Positions 9,786-18,644 are shown, counted from the stretch's first letter. The stretch: DNA of 64,000 nt from Amorphoplanes friuliensis DSM 7358 (GCF_000494755.1 NC_022657.1:8276001-8340000), one strand, 5' to 3'. The notes: a model not told the origin generated them from the letters alone. Numbers and translations are program-made.

Positions 9786-9798
9786 CCGTCTGTTAGAA

Positions 9799-9846
9799 AA
9801 AGGGCGCCCCGCAACTCGTTGCCGGGGCGCCCTTTCACTTTTTTTT
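9799..9846 (+). terminator. Intrinsic terminator of kgd
   Basis: A perfect 13-bp stem (AAAGGGCGCCCCG at 9799-9811 with its complement at 9823-9835) encloses an 11-nt loop and is followed by a run of eight T at 9839-9846. This is one of the clearest factor-independent terminators in the window. It begins 13 nt after the kgd stop and separates kgd from the next small operon, whose GGAG ribosome site lies immediately downstream. Confidence 0.93.
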
Positions 9847-9855
9847 GGAGCAACT

Positions 9856-10035
9856 GTGTACTTCACCGACCGTGGCATCGAAGAGCTCGTCGAACGACGC
9901 GGCGAGGAGTCCGTAACCCTCGAATGGGTCGGCGACCAGCTGCGCCGTTTTGTCGACGCCAACCCTGAGTTCGAGATCCCCATCGAACGCTTCGCCACCT
10001 GGCTGGCCCGTGACGACGAGGACGACGAGGAGTAG
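9856..10035 (+). CDS. DUF6104 family small acidic protein
   Basis: Small cytoplasmic protein of 59 residues, opening VYFTDRGIEELVERRGEE and closing in an acidic DDEDDEE tail. It matches the actinobacterial DUF6104 family, whose function is unknown. The GTG start at 9856 follows GGAG at 9847-9850 with 5-nt spacing. Its GAGGAG codons and stop (10033-10035) double as the ribosome site for the ATPase gene starting at 10036, so the two proteins are made together. There are no cysteines, membrane segments or recognised catalytic motifs. Confidence 0.82.
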   Translation: MYFTDRGIEELVERRGEESVTLEWVGDQLRRFVDANPEFEIPIERFATWLARDDEDDEE

Positions 10036-10785
10036 GTGGCCGGGCTCCGCGGCCAGGCGCCCCGCCCGATCCGCCGCATCGAGGCCGACCCGGCCGCTGA
10101 CCTGGACCGGGATGCCTGGTGGGCCCGCATCCCGGCGATCGCGGCAATCCTGGAGAGCGGCCTGAACCTTCCCGCCGGCGTGACGTTCCTGGTCGGCGAG
10201 AACGGCTCGGGCAAGTCGACCCTGGTGGAGGCCCTGGCCGAGATCCACGGTCTCAACCAGGAAGGCGGCTCCCGCGGCGCCCGCCACAGCACCCGCGTCT
10301 CGGAGTCCCCGCTGGGCTCGGCCCTCCGTGTCATCCGCACACCGGGCAAAGCGGCGAACTCGTACTTCCTCCGCGCCGAGACGATGCACGGCTTGTACAC
10401 GTACCTGGAGTCCTTGCCGACGCCCCCCGGACGCCCGAACCCGGACGCCGAGCTGCACGACCGCAGCCACGGTGAAGGTTTCCTGGACCTCCTCGACCGC
10501 AAGTTCCAGGGTTACGGCTTCTACCTGATGGACGAGCCGGAGGCGCCACTGTCCTTCACGTCGACGCTGGGCTTGCTGGCCCGCCTCGACGCCCTGCGGG
10601 AGGACGGTGCCCAGGTGGTCGTCGCGACCCACTCACCGGTGCTGACCGCACTGCCGGGCGCCACCATTCTCGAGCTGGGTGACCACGGCATCCGGCGGGT
10701 GAGCTGGGACGACCTGGAGATCGTCGCGCACTGGCGCCGCTTCCTGGACCGCCCCGACGGCTACCTCCGCGCCCTGCTCCCCTGA
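10036..10785 (+). CDS. Small AAA/ABC-like ATPase
   Basis: Soluble P-loop ATPase of 249 residues resembling the SMC/RecF/OLD-type ABC ATPase group. Walker A is GENGSGKSTLVEAL, Walker B FYLMDEPEAPLS and the switch VVATHSPVLTALP. It lacks the membrane-transporter features of ABC importers and the long coiled coil of SMC or RecN, so it is not a transporter subunit or a known repair protein on sequence alone. GTG 10036 abuts the stop of the DUF6104 gene and uses GAGGAG inside it. Similar stand-alone ATPases are widespread and poorly characterised. Confidence 0.8.
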   Translation: MAGLRGQAPRPIRRIEADPAADLDRDAWWARIPAIAAILESGLNLPAGVTFLVGENGSGKSTLVEALAEIHGLNQEGGSRGARHSTRVSESPLGSALRVIRTPGKAANSYFLRAETMHGLYTYLESLPTPPGRPNPDAELHDRSHGEGFLDLLDRKFQGYGFYLMDEPEAPLSFTSTLGLLARLDALREDGAQVVVATHSPVLTALPGATILELGDHGIRRVSWDDLEIVAHWRRFLDRPDGYLRALLP

Positions 10786-10793
10786 CCTCGTCG

Positions 10794-12581
10794 TCAGCGG
10801 TAGGCGGCTGCCTGGAGGGTGAAGAGCTCGGCGTAGAGGCCGTTGCGGGCCATCAGGTCCTGGTGGGTGCCGGCCTCGGCGATGCCGCCGTCCGCGACGA
10901 CCAAGATCAGGTCGGCCATGCGGACCGTCGAGAAGCGGTGGGACACCAGCACCGTGATGCCGCCGGTGCGGCTGCCGACCTCGCGGGCCGACGCGGCGTA
11001 CCGCTCGAAGAGGGCGTGCTCGGTCAGCGGGTCCAGGGCGGCTGTCGGCTCGTCGAGCAGCAGCAGGAGTGGCTCGTCGCGCATCATCGCGCGGCTCAGG
11101 GCCACGCGTTGCCACTGGCCGCCGGAGAGTTCCTCGCCGTCCTCGTAGGCCTTGCCCAGGTGCGACTCCAGGCCTTCGGGCAGCCGCTCGATCACCAGCT
11201 CCGCGTCCGCGCGGTGCACCGCCGCCCGGACCGCCTCGGCGTCGTCGGACCGGGCCAGGTCACCCACGCCGATGCTCTCCCGGGCCGGCGCCTCGAGCTT
11301 GACGAAGTCCTGGAAGCCCGCGGCGATGCGTTCCCGCCAGCGGTCCGGGCTGATGCGACGCAGGTCCACGCCGTCCACAGTGATCTCGCCCGCGCTCGGC
11401 CGGTAGAACCGCGACAGCAGCTTGACCAGCGTCGACTTGCCCGCGCCGTTGTCACCGACGATCGCCACCGTGGCTCCGGCCGGGATGTGCACGTTCACGT
11501 CGCGCAACACGTCGGTCTCGGTGCCCGGATAGCGGAAGGCCACGCCGTCGAAACGGATGCCGTCGTGCAGCGCCGACGGCACCGGCTGGTCGGCCACGAT
11601 CGGATCGGCCGCCAGCTCGGTCTCCCGGCGCAACCAGCGAACCCGCGCCAATGCTCGGGCGTTGCGCTGCAGGGCGCCGGCCACGGCGACCACACCGGCC
11701 GCCTGCGCGTTGGTCTGCACGGCCAGAGTGATCACCAGGACCACGTCACCGACCGACCGCTCTCCCCCGATCGCCGACCGGACCACAACCACCACCGCGG
11801 CGACGTACCCGATGGCGAAGATCAGCTGGCCGATCAGCCGCAGCCCGAGACCGGCCACCTCGGCGCGGCGCAGCGGGACCTCCTCGGCCCGCCGGGCAGC
11901 GGCCTGGCGTTCCCGCAGAACCCGCTGCAGCCCGAAGAGGCGGATCTCCTTGGCCGCGGCCGCGCTGACCGCCAACTCGAGCAGATGCCAGCCGAGGCGG
12001 CGCGGCTCGGCGGTCTTCAGCTCCGCCCGCTCCAGCCGCGCCTCGGCGAATCGTCCCGCAATCAGCGGCGGCACCGCGAACAGCGGCAGCAGAAGCAGCC
12101 ACGGCTCGACCCGGGCGAGCAGCACGGCGGTGAGCACGATCTGCGCCGACAGCGTGATGGCCGTCAGAACGGTCTGCACACCGTTGGCGATCTCCCAGCT
12201 CTCCTTGCGCAGCAACTCCATCCGGTCGGCGTAATCCTGGCGTTCGTGCTGGTCGAGCCCGGCCGTACCGTGCGCGAGGTCGCCGATCTCCCGCTCGACG
12301 CTCAGGTGGTGCAGGTCGGCCAGCTCGAAGAAGAAGATGTGAGCGAAGTGCTCCATCGTGAGACTCAGCAAGGCGACCAGCGCCACGGCCACCGCAGCCC
12401 AGACCGCCAGATCGGTGTCCCGCTCGAGCGTCGCATCGGTCGCCAACGCCAGGAAAACGGCGATGAGCGGCGCGCTCACGTTGCCGAGCAGCATCAGGAA
12501 GGCCGAGATCAGCAGCCGCCCCTTGCTCGCCCGCCACGAGGAGCCGAGGACCCCGGTGATGCCCAGCCACAGGTCACGCAT
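10794..12581 (-). CDS. ABC exporter half-transporter (membrane plus ATPase), second gene
   Basis: Type I ABC half-exporter of about 595 residues. A six-helix membrane domain (first span ISAFLMLLGNVSAPLIAVFLAL) is followed by an ATPase with Walker A GDNGAGKSTLVKLL, signature LSGGQWQRVALSRAM, Walker B LLLLDEPTAALDP and SHRFS. It probably forms a heterodimer with the exporter encoded upstream, which has the same layout. ATG 12581 is used, with GAGGGG about 8 nt upstream; TTG 12584 is in frame just before it. The start overlaps the stop of the 60-codon bridge frame by 8 nt (ATGCGTGA). The substrate is unknown. Confidence 0.9.
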   Translation of the reverse strand: MRDLWLGITGVLGSSWRASKGRLLISAFLMLLGNVSAPLIAVFLALATDATLERDTDLAVWAAVAVALVALLSLTMEHFAHIFFFELADLHHLSVEREIGDLAHGTAGLDQHERQDYADRMELLRKESWEIANGVQTVLTAITLSAQIVLTAVLLARVEPWLLLLPLFAVPPLIAGRFAEARLERAELKTAEPRRLGWHLLELAVSAAAAKEIRLFGLQRVLRERQAAARRAEEVPLRRAEVAGLGLRLIGQLIFAIGYVAAVVVVVRSAIGGERSVGDVVLVITLAVQTNAQAAGVVAVAGALQRNARALARVRWLRRETELAADPIVADQPVPSALHDGIRFDGVAFRYPGTETDVLRDVNVHIPAGATVAIVGDNGAGKSTLVKLLSRFYRPSAGEITVDGVDLRRISPDRWRERIAAGFQDFVKLEAPARESIGVGDLARSDDAEAVRAAVHRADAELVIERLPEGLESHLGKAYEDGEELSGGQWQRVALSRAMMRDEPLLLLLDEPTAALDPLTEHALFERYAASAREVGSRTGGITVLVSHRFSTVRMADLILVVADGGIAEAGTHQDLMARNGLYAELFTLQAAAYR

Positions 12582-12756
12582 CAACGGTCCCCTCGATCAG
12601 CTCAGCCGCATCCACCGACAGCAAGCGGTCGGGGCGCCGCATCAACAAGTCAGACATCGGCGGTCTCCCGCGCCTTCTCAGTTCAGACATCGCCGGTCTC
12701 CCGCGCCTTCTCAGGTCAGACATCGCCGGTCTCCCGCGCCTTCTCAGGTCAGACAT
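12574..12756 (-). CDS. Repeat-built 60-codon bridge frame between two ABC genes
   Basis: A 60-residue frame starts inside the end of the first ABC gene and ends inside the start of the second. Both junctions are 8-nt overlaps of the form ATGNNNGA (12756-12749 and 12581-12574). The N-terminal half is three copies of an 11-residue unit like MSDLRRRGRPA; the rest begins MSDLLMRRPDRLLSVDAAEL. Each repeat brings its own GGGAGA about 6 nt before an ATG. I see no domain. It may be a translated small basic protein, a short precursor peptide, or simply a ribosome relay that couples the two ABC genes. Translation is not proven. Confidence 0.5.
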   Translation of the reverse strand: MSDLRRRGRPAMSDLRRRGRPAMSELRRRGRPPMSDLLMRRPDRLLSVDAAELIEGTVDA

Positions 12757-12762
12757 CGGCGG
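12649..12762. repeat. 33-bp tandem repeat, three full copies plus part of a fourth
   Basis: Copies lie at 12649-12681, 12682-12714 and 12715-12747, followed by a partial copy from 12748 that contains the stop codon of the upstream ABC gene. The copies are nearly identical. The unit length is 11 codons, so the array stays in frame. On the minus strand each unit carries a purine-rich GGGAGA and an ATG, i.e. a complete translation-start module. The likely origin is slippage duplication of the original gene junction. Confidence 0.93.
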
Positions 12763-14680
12763 ACTCGCCGAGGAGTTCGGGCTCTTCAGCCGGGGTGTCT
12801 TCGGTGAAGCGGGCGGCTTGCAGCAGGAACAGCTCGGCGTAGCGGCCGCCGGCCGAGAGCAACTCGGTGTGGGTGCCGGACTCGGTCACCCGGCCGTGCT
12901 CCAGGACCGCGATGCGGTCGGCCCGGCGGACCGTGGAGAAGCGGTGCGAGATGACCAGGCTGGTCGCGCCGCTGGTCAGGTCGAGGAAACGTTCGAAGAA
13001 GGCGACCTCGGCGCGGGCGTCCAGGCTTGCTGTCGGCTCGTCGAGGACGAGGACCCGGGCGCCGCCCTCGACGGCGATCAGGGCGCGGGCGATGGCGATG
13101 CGCTGCCATTGGCCGCCCGAGAGGTCGGTGCCGTCGGTGTACTGCCGGGACAACGGCGTGTCCAGCCCGGCCGGCAGGGCGGTCACGAAGTCGAGTGCAC
13201 CGGCCCGGCGCAGCGCCTCCTCGATGGGCGCGTCGTCCCGCAGGCCACCGGCGCCGAAGCCGACGTTGTCGCGGACCGGGAGCTCGAAGTGGACGAAGTC
13301 CTGGAAGATCGCGGCGACCTTGCGCTGCCAGGCCGCACCGTCGAAGGTGCGGATGTCGACGCCGTCCGCCGTGATCCGCCCGGACTCGGGCTCGTAGAGC
13401 CGGGCCAGCAGCTTGACCAGCGTAGTCTTGCCGGCGCCGTTGAGGCCGACGATGGCGAGTGAGCCGCCCGCGGGAATGACCAGATCCAGTCCGTCGAGCA
13501 CGGGCGGCGCGTCCGGGGCGTACCGGAAGGTGACCTGCTCGAAGCGGATCTCCCGGATCGGGAGCTCGGCCGATGGCTTCTCGGTGCCGCCCGGATCGGC
13601 CGCCGCAGCGGTCAGTTCGCCGAGGCGGATGAGGGCCTGCTGGGCGTTCATGCCGTATTCGGTCTGCACGTCGGACTCCGCGATGAACGCGCCGATCCGG
13701 ATGGACGACAGCGACGCCTGCATCACGATCATGAACGCGCCGATGCCGAGCACCCCGGTCGCCGAGGCTCGTGCGGTGACCACCAGCGCACCACCGAGCA
13801 GCACGAACGACGTGAGGGTGTAGAGCACGTAGGGCCCGTAGAAGATCCGGCGTCGCTGCCGCCAGATCGGCACCGAGCTGTCCATGAACGCCGTCGCGTA
13901 ACGGTCGCCGACCCAGCCGAGCAGGCCGAAGATGCGGATCTCCTTGGCGGCGACCGACGTGAACAGCAGGTCGCGGAAGTAGAAGCGGCGCCGCCGGACC
14001 CGCTGGTGCAACGTGTAGATCCGCCCGAAGACGGAGAGACCGATGCGGTAGCCGAAGCGGATGACCAGCCCCGCCAGCAGCACGGCGACACCGGCCCACC
14101 ACTCGAACACGACGGCGACGACCACCGCTGCCGTGATGGTCTGCAGATAGCGGGAGAGCAGGGCGATGAAACCGGCGCACGCGGCTCCGGGCGACCAGGC
14201 GGCCATCCGGAGCATGTTGACACCGTCGGCGGCCTGGTCGAGCACCTCGGGATCCTCGAGGACCGCGATGCCCGGCCCGACGAAGGAGTCGGCCATCAGC
14301 TGGTCGCGGACCTGGTCGTCGATGCGGCGGCGCAGCACGTCACCGAGGAACGCCTGAACGGGCAGCAGCAGCTGGGTGGCGAAGAACAGCGCCGCGGCGG
14401 TGATCAGGTGATCGCGCAGCTGCTGCCAGGCCGGTGAGTCGACACCGCCCGTGACCGCGTCGGGGACACCGGCGATGACCGAGGCGGTGGCGAGCACAAA
14501 GCCGATCGGCAACAGCCCGGCGAGGAGCTGGAGGACCACCGCACTGCCGACCAGCACCGGTCCACCGGCGGGCAGGAGCCGGAGCATGGCCCGGCGCTGG
14601 GCCCACCGGGCCTGCCGGCCACCGGTGAACTCGGCCCACACCGACCTGTTGACCGCGTCGTCCGTGCTCTGGTCGACCAT
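12749..14680 (-). CDS. ABC exporter half-transporter (membrane plus ATPase), first gene
   Basis: Type I half-exporter of about 643 residues: a membrane domain with several spans (LLAGLLPIGFVLATASVIAG and others), then an ATPase with Walker A GLNGAGKTTLVKLL, signature LSGGQWQRIAIARAL, Walker B VLVLDEPTASLD and SHRFS. The C-terminus PELLGESADV is encoded by the start of the 33-bp repeat, so the tail has been shaped by the array. ATG 14680 follows GGGGG with suitable spacing; longer in-frame starts up to 14734 are possible. It most likely pairs with the downstream half-exporter, separated by the bridge frame. The substrate is unknown. Confidence 0.9.
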   Translation of the reverse strand: MVDQSTDDAVNRSVWAEFTGGRQARWAQRRAMLRLLPAGGPVLVGSAVVLQLLAGLLPIGFVLATASVIAGVPDAVTGGVDSPAWQQLRDHLITAAALFFATQLLLPVQAFLGDVLRRRIDDQVRDQLMADSFVGPGIAVLEDPEVLDQAADGVNMLRMAAWSPGAACAGFIALLSRYLQTITAAVVVAVVFEWWAGVAVLLAGLVIRFGYRIGLSVFGRIYTLHQRVRRRRFYFRDLLFTSVAAKEIRIFGLLGWVGDRYATAFMDSSVPIWRQRRRIFYGPYVLYTLTSFVLLGGALVVTARASATGVLGIGAFMIVMQASLSSIRIGAFIAESDVQTEYGMNAQQALIRLGELTAAAADPGGTEKPSAELPIREIRFEQVTFRYAPDAPPVLDGLDLVIPAGGSLAIVGLNGAGKTTLVKLLARLYEPESGRITADGVDIRTFDGAAWQRKVAAIFQDFVHFELPVRDNVGFGAGGLRDDAPIEEALRRAGALDFVTALPAGLDTPLSRQYTDGTDLSGGQWQRIAIARALIAVEGGARVLVLDEPTASLDARAEVAFFERFLDLTSGATSLVISHRFSTVRRADRIAVLEHGRVTESGTHTELLSAGGRYAELFLLQAARFTEDTPAEEPELLGESADV

Positions 14681-14822
14681 CACCACCCCCGAGGTATCGA
14701 CGAAGGTCACTAACCTACCGGGGACCACCGACAAAAATCGCCCGCTTTTCGGGGCCGGCGGACTTGTCCACAGGGTCGGGCGACCCCGGGCGGGATCATG
14801 ACCGGGCCGGTAGGTTGAGGTC

Positions 14823-16889
14823 GTGGCAAGCAGCGTTTACGTCGCCGGACTCGGTCCAGGTGTCGGCAAGGGCACCGTGGCCCTCGGCCTGGTCGAGCTC
14901 CTCTCCCGGCAGGTCGCCCGCATCGGTGTCTTCCGGCCGCTCGTGTCCGGCACCGGAGAGGATCCGCTGCTGACCCTGCTCACCACCCGCTATCCGGTCG
15001 TCGCTCCCTACGCGGAGTCGTTCGGCGTGACCGTGGCCGAGGCCTCCGCCCTGGTCGCCGACGGCAAGCGGGAGGAGCTCATCTCCCGGATCGTCGAGCG
15101 TTATCGCGAGGTCGAGCGGCAGTGCGGTTCGGTGGTCGTGATCGGCAGCGACTTCTCCGACGGGCAGGACGACGGCCACGACGAGCTGCCGCGTGAGCTG
15201 GCGTTCAACGCCCGGCTCGCCACCGAGTTCGGCAGCGTGGTGGTGCCCGTGGTCAGTGGGCAGGGCAAGCGCACCGACCTCAATGCTGCTGTGCGGTCGG
15301 CGTACCACTCTTTGGTTGATCTGAATGCGACGGTGCTGGCGGTGATCGCCAACCGGGTGTCCGAGGGGGTGACACCACCGGACGGTCTGCCTGTGCCGGT
15401 GTGGGCGATCCCCGAGGTGCCCGCGATCGCCGCCCCGACCGTGGCCGAGGTCGCTGCCGCGCTCGATGCGACGGTCGTGACCGGCGGCGAGGCTGCCCTC
15501 GATCGTGACGTGCTCGACTACGTGGTGGGTGCCGCGCAGGTGCCCGCCGTGCTCGACCATCTGACCGACGGCGCGCTGCTCATAACGCCGGGCGACCGGG
15601 CCGATCTGCTCGTCGCCGCGAGCGCCGCCCACGCGGCGGGCAACGTGACGCTGGCCGGCTTGGTGCTGACCATCGGCGAGTTCCCCGACCCGCGGGCTGT
15701 CCGGGTGATCGAGCGGCTCAACACCGGCCTCGCGATGCTGGTCGTGCAGTCCGACAGCTACCACACGATCAGCGCCGCTGGCCGGATCGCGGCGAAGCTC
15801 AGCGCCGGCACCCCGCGCAAGGTGGAGGCGGCGCTCGGCGCGTTCGAGAAGCATGTGGACACCGCCGAGCTGACGCGGCTCCTCGACGTCACCCGTTCCA
15901 GCCGGGTGACACCGTTGATGTTCGAGAACGATCTGATCGACCGGGCCCGCGCCGATCGCCGCCACCTGGTGCTGCCCGAGGGCACCGACGAGCGGATCCT
16001 GCGGGCGACCGAGACCCTGCTGCGGCGGGGTGTCGCCGACCTCACCCTGCTCGGCGACCCGGCCGAGATCACCCGGCGGGCACGCGAGTTCGGGGTCGAG
16101 ATCGGCGCGGCCCGGCTGGTCGACCCGGCCACCAGCGGGTGGCGGGACGGCTTCGCCGAGAAGTATGCCGAGCTGCGCAAACACAAGGCCGTCACGCTCG
16201 ATCTGGCCTACGACGTGGTCCGCGACGTCAACTACTTCGGGACGATGATGGTCGCCGCCGGGCTGGCCGACGGCATGGTCTCCGGCGCCAACCACACGAC
16301 GGCCGCGACCATCCGGCCCGCCTTCGAGATCATCAAGACGGTTCCCGAGGTGTCGGTCGCGTCCAGTGTGTTTTTCATGCTGCTGGCCGACCGTGTCCTG
16401 GTCTACGGCGACTGCGCGGTCAATCCCGACCCGGACGCCGCCCAGCTCGCCGACATCGCGTTGTCGTCGGCCCAGACGGCTGCCGCGTTCGGCATCGAGC
16501 CGCGGGTGGCGATGCTGTCCTACTCGACCGGCAGCTCGGGCTCGGGCGCCGACGTGGAGAAGGTGGCCGCGGCGACGGCCCTGGTCCGCGAGCGCCGCCC
16601 TGACCTGCCCGTGGAGGGACCCATTCAGTACGACGCGGCCATCGACCCCGGCGTCGCGGCCACCAAGCTGCCGGAGAGTGTCGTGGCGGGCAAGGCAACG
16701 GTGTTCGTCTTCCCGGATCTGAGCTCGGGCAACAACACCTACAAGGCGGTGCAACGCTCGGCGAACGCCGTGGCGGTCGGACCCGTCATGCAGGGTCTGC
16801 GCCGGCCCGTCAACGACCTCTCCCGCGGCGCCACCGTCAAGGACATCGTCAACACGGTGGCCATCACCGCGATCCAGGCGCGCTCATGA
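14823..16889 (+). CDS. pta: Phosphate acetyltransferase (long, DRTGG-containing form)
   Basis: Converts acetyl-CoA and phosphate to acetyl phosphate and CoA. The 688 residues comprise an N-terminal P-loop CobQ-like domain (YVAGLGPGVGKGTVALGL), a DRTGG regulatory domain (about residues 215-330) and the catalytic domain (about 365-688) with FFMLLADRVLVYGDCAVNPD, LSYSTGSSGSG and VFVFPDLSSGNNTYKA. This long form is the common actinobacterial and enteric type. GTG 14823 is used. The stop overlaps the ackA start (ATGA at 16886), giving the classic pta-ackA operon for acetate overflow and for setting the acetyl-phosphate pool. Confidence 0.96.
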   Translation: MASSVYVAGLGPGVGKGTVALGLVELLSRQVARIGVFRPLVSGTGEDPLLTLLTTRYPVVAPYAESFGVTVAEASALVADGKREELISRIVERYREVERQCGSVVVIGSDFSDGQDDGHDELPRELAFNARLATEFGSVVVPVVSGQGKRTDLNAAVRSAYHSLVDLNATVLAVIANRVSEGVTPPDGLPVPVWAIPEVPAIAAPTVAEVAAALDATVVTGGEAALDRDVLDYVVGAAQVPAVLDHLTDGALLITPGDRADLLVAASAAHAAGNVTLAGLVLTIGEFPDPRAVRVIERLNTGLAMLVVQSDSYHTISAAGRIAAKLSAGTPRKVEAALGAFEKHVDTAELTRLLDVTRSSRVTPLMFENDLIDRARADRRHLVLPEGTDERILRATETLLRRGVADLTLLGDPAEITRRAREFGVEIGAARLVDPATSGWRDGFAEKYAELRKHKAVTLDLAYDVVRDVNYFGTMMVAAGLADGMVSGANHTTAATIRPAFEIIKTVPEVSVASSVFFMLLADRVLVYGDCAVNPDPDAAQLADIALSSAQTAAAFGIEPRVAMLSYSTGSSGSGADVEKVAAATALVRERRPDLPVEGPIQYDAAIDPGVAATKLPESVVAGKATVFVFPDLSSGNNTYKAVQRSANAVAVGPVMQGLRRPVNDLSRGATVKDIVNTVAITAIQARS

Positions 16890-17986
16890 AGATCCTCGTT
16901 CTCAACACCGGTTCCTCGTCGGTGAAGTACCGCCTCTTCGACGGCGTCGAGACCCTGGCCAAGGGCCTGATCGAACGCATCGGTGAGCAGGGCGGCGAGG
17001 TGCCCGACCACGCCGCCGCCCTCCAGAGGGTGATGTCCTCGGTCGACCTCGAGGGCCTCGGCGCCGTCGGTCACCGGGTCGTCCACGGTGGCGCGGAGTT
17101 CGCCGGCCCGACGGTGATCACCGACGAGGTCGTGGCAACCATCGAACGCCTCGTCCCACTGGCACCCCTGCACAACCCGGCGGCGCTGACCGGCATCTCG
17201 GTGGCCCGCAAGCTGCTGCCCGACGTGCCGCAGGTGGCGGTCTTCGACACCGCTTTCCACCAGACGATCCCGCCGGAGGGTGTGGCCTACGCGATCGATG
17301 CGGACCTGGCCGACCGCTGGCAGATCCGCCGGTACGGCTTCCACGGCACGTCCCACGCCTATGTGGCCCGGCAGACCGCCGAGCTGCTCGGCCTGTCTCC
17401 GGACGACGCCAAGGTCATCACGCTCCACCTCGGCAACGGCGCAAGCGCCTGCGCGGTCGACGGCGGCCGCAGCGTCGCCACGTCCATGGGCATGTCCCCG
17501 CTGGCAGGCCTGGTGATGGGCACCCGCAGCGGCGACCTCGACCCGACGGTGATCTTCCACCTGCACCGGGTCGCGGGCCTGCCGGTCGACGAGATCGAAC
17601 GCTCACTGACACGCTACGGCGGCCTCCAGGGCCTCACCGGCGACAACGACATGCGAACGGTGCAGCGCCGCCGCGACGAGGGCGACCCCGCGGCCACGCT
17701 GGCCTTCGACCTCTACTGCCGGCGCATCAAGGAGTACGTCGGCAGCTACCTGGCGGTGCTCGGCGGCGCCGACGCGATCACGTTCACGGCCGGCGTCGGC
17801 GAGAACGCCCCAGCGGTCCGCGCGGCTTCCCTCGCGGGCCTGTCCGCCCTGGGCGTCACCATCGACGAGGCCCGCAACCAGCGCGGCGACCGCATCATCT
17901 CCCCGGAGAACGCCCGGGTGGCCGTCTGCGTGGTCCCCACTGACGAGGAGCTCGAGATCGCCCAGCAGGTCACCGCCGAACTCTGA
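16886..17986 (+). CDS. ackA: Acetate kinase
   Basis: Transfers phosphate from acetyl phosphate to ADP, making acetate and ATP, or works in reverse. The 366-residue protein has the ASKHA-fold signatures LNTGSSSVKYRLF at the N-terminus, VGHRVVHGG, FDTAFHQ, RYGFHGTSHAYV, LHLGNGASACAV and SMGMSPLAGLVMGTRSGDLDP; the catalytic Arg and His residues sit in these blocks. It is slightly shorter than the usual ~395 residues but all motifs are present. Translation is coupled to pta. It is followed by a repeat array and converges on a minus-strand membrane protein gene. Confidence 0.96.
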   Translation: MKILVLNTGSSSVKYRLFDGVETLAKGLIERIGEQGGEVPDHAAALQRVMSSVDLEGLGAVGHRVVHGGAEFAGPTVITDEVVATIERLVPLAPLHNPAALTGISVARKLLPDVPQVAVFDTAFHQTIPPEGVAYAIDADLADRWQIRRYGFHGTSHAYVARQTAELLGLSPDDAKVITLHLGNGASACAVDGGRSVATSMGMSPLAGLVMGTRSGDLDPTVIFHLHRVAGLPVDEIERSLTRYGGLQGLTGDNDMRTVQRRRDEGDPAATLAFDLYCRRIKEYVGSYLAVLGGADAITFTAGVGENAPAVRAASLAGLSALGVTIDEARNQRGDRIISPENARVAVCVVPTDEELEIAQQVTAEL

Positions 17987-18009
17987 CGCACCTCCGGGCC
18001 CGGACTCCC

Positions 18010-18520
18010 GGACCGCGAAAAGCCGCTGCCGGCACTGCCGCGCTGGAGGAAACGCGGGCGGAACCTGGTCGGCCCGGCCGGGGGCAAAGAAAGCGCGGGT
18101 CGGCCCGGCCCGGCCCTGCACGGCACGGGCGCGGATAGAGGAAACGCGAGTAGACCCTGCTAGGCCCGACCGCGGGCAAAAAGCGAGGGTAGGCCCTGCT
18201 CGGCCTAGCTGCGGCAAAGTTGAGCCCGGGCGGGCCCTGGTCGGCCTGGCCGCGGGCAAAAAAGCGCGGGCGAGCCTTGGTCGGCCCGGCCGCGGCAAAG
18301 AAAAGTGCGGGCGGGCCTTGGTCGGCCGGGCCGCGGCGAAGAAGAGTGCGGGCGGGCTCTGGTCGGCTCGACCGCGCCCCAGCCCGGCGCGGCCGCGGAT
18401 AAAGGAAACGCGGTAGGCCCTGGTTGGCCCGGCCGCTTCCCAGCCGACCGCTGCCTGGCCCGGCACTGCCGCGACAAAAGGAAAGCGCGGGCGGGCCGTG
18501 GTCGGCCCGGCCCGCGCCAG
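18010..18520. repeat. Degenerate ~40-bp GC-rich tandem array between convergent genes
   Basis: About ten diverged copies of a unit of roughly 40 bp fill the space after ackA. Each has a GC core resembling GCGGGCCTTGGTCGGCCC followed by a short A-rich step such as GCAAAGAAA. The A-rich steps recur at spacings mostly of 37-49 bp, with longer gaps near the right end. No open frame here has coding character. The remaining bases of the 17987-18644 gap hold nothing else I can identify. The array lies between the 3' ends of ackA (plus) and a membrane-protein gene (minus), so it is not promoter DNA for either. Confidence 0.82.
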
Positions 18521-18644
18521 GGGTGTCTCGTAGATCGCGGCCGGGGTCAGGGTGCCTTCGCAGCGTGGCGGAGGCCGGACCGGACGCAGGCCGTCGGGAT
18601 CTTCGGGAGATCCCTACCTCGGAGTGATGGGCCGGCGGGCAGGT

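Noticed and set aside
5646..10502. A 1618-codon open frame on the minus strand opposite kgd
   Set aside because: It runs antisense to a gene with clear family motifs and spans its terminator; long antisense frames are expected from GC-biased third positions. Its residue content (Arg/Val/Asp/Gly-rich) has no domain signal.
10863..12842. A 659-codon plus-strand frame opposite the ABC exporter genes
   Set aside because: Shadow of strongly supported minus-strand ABC genes; the plus-strand product is low-complexity His/Arg/Gln-rich.
17603..18466. Minus-strand frames running through the ~40-bp array
   Set aside because: They overlap ackA or the array and consist of Pro/Arg/Ala-rich repeats dictated by the DNA repeats, with no ribosome sites.
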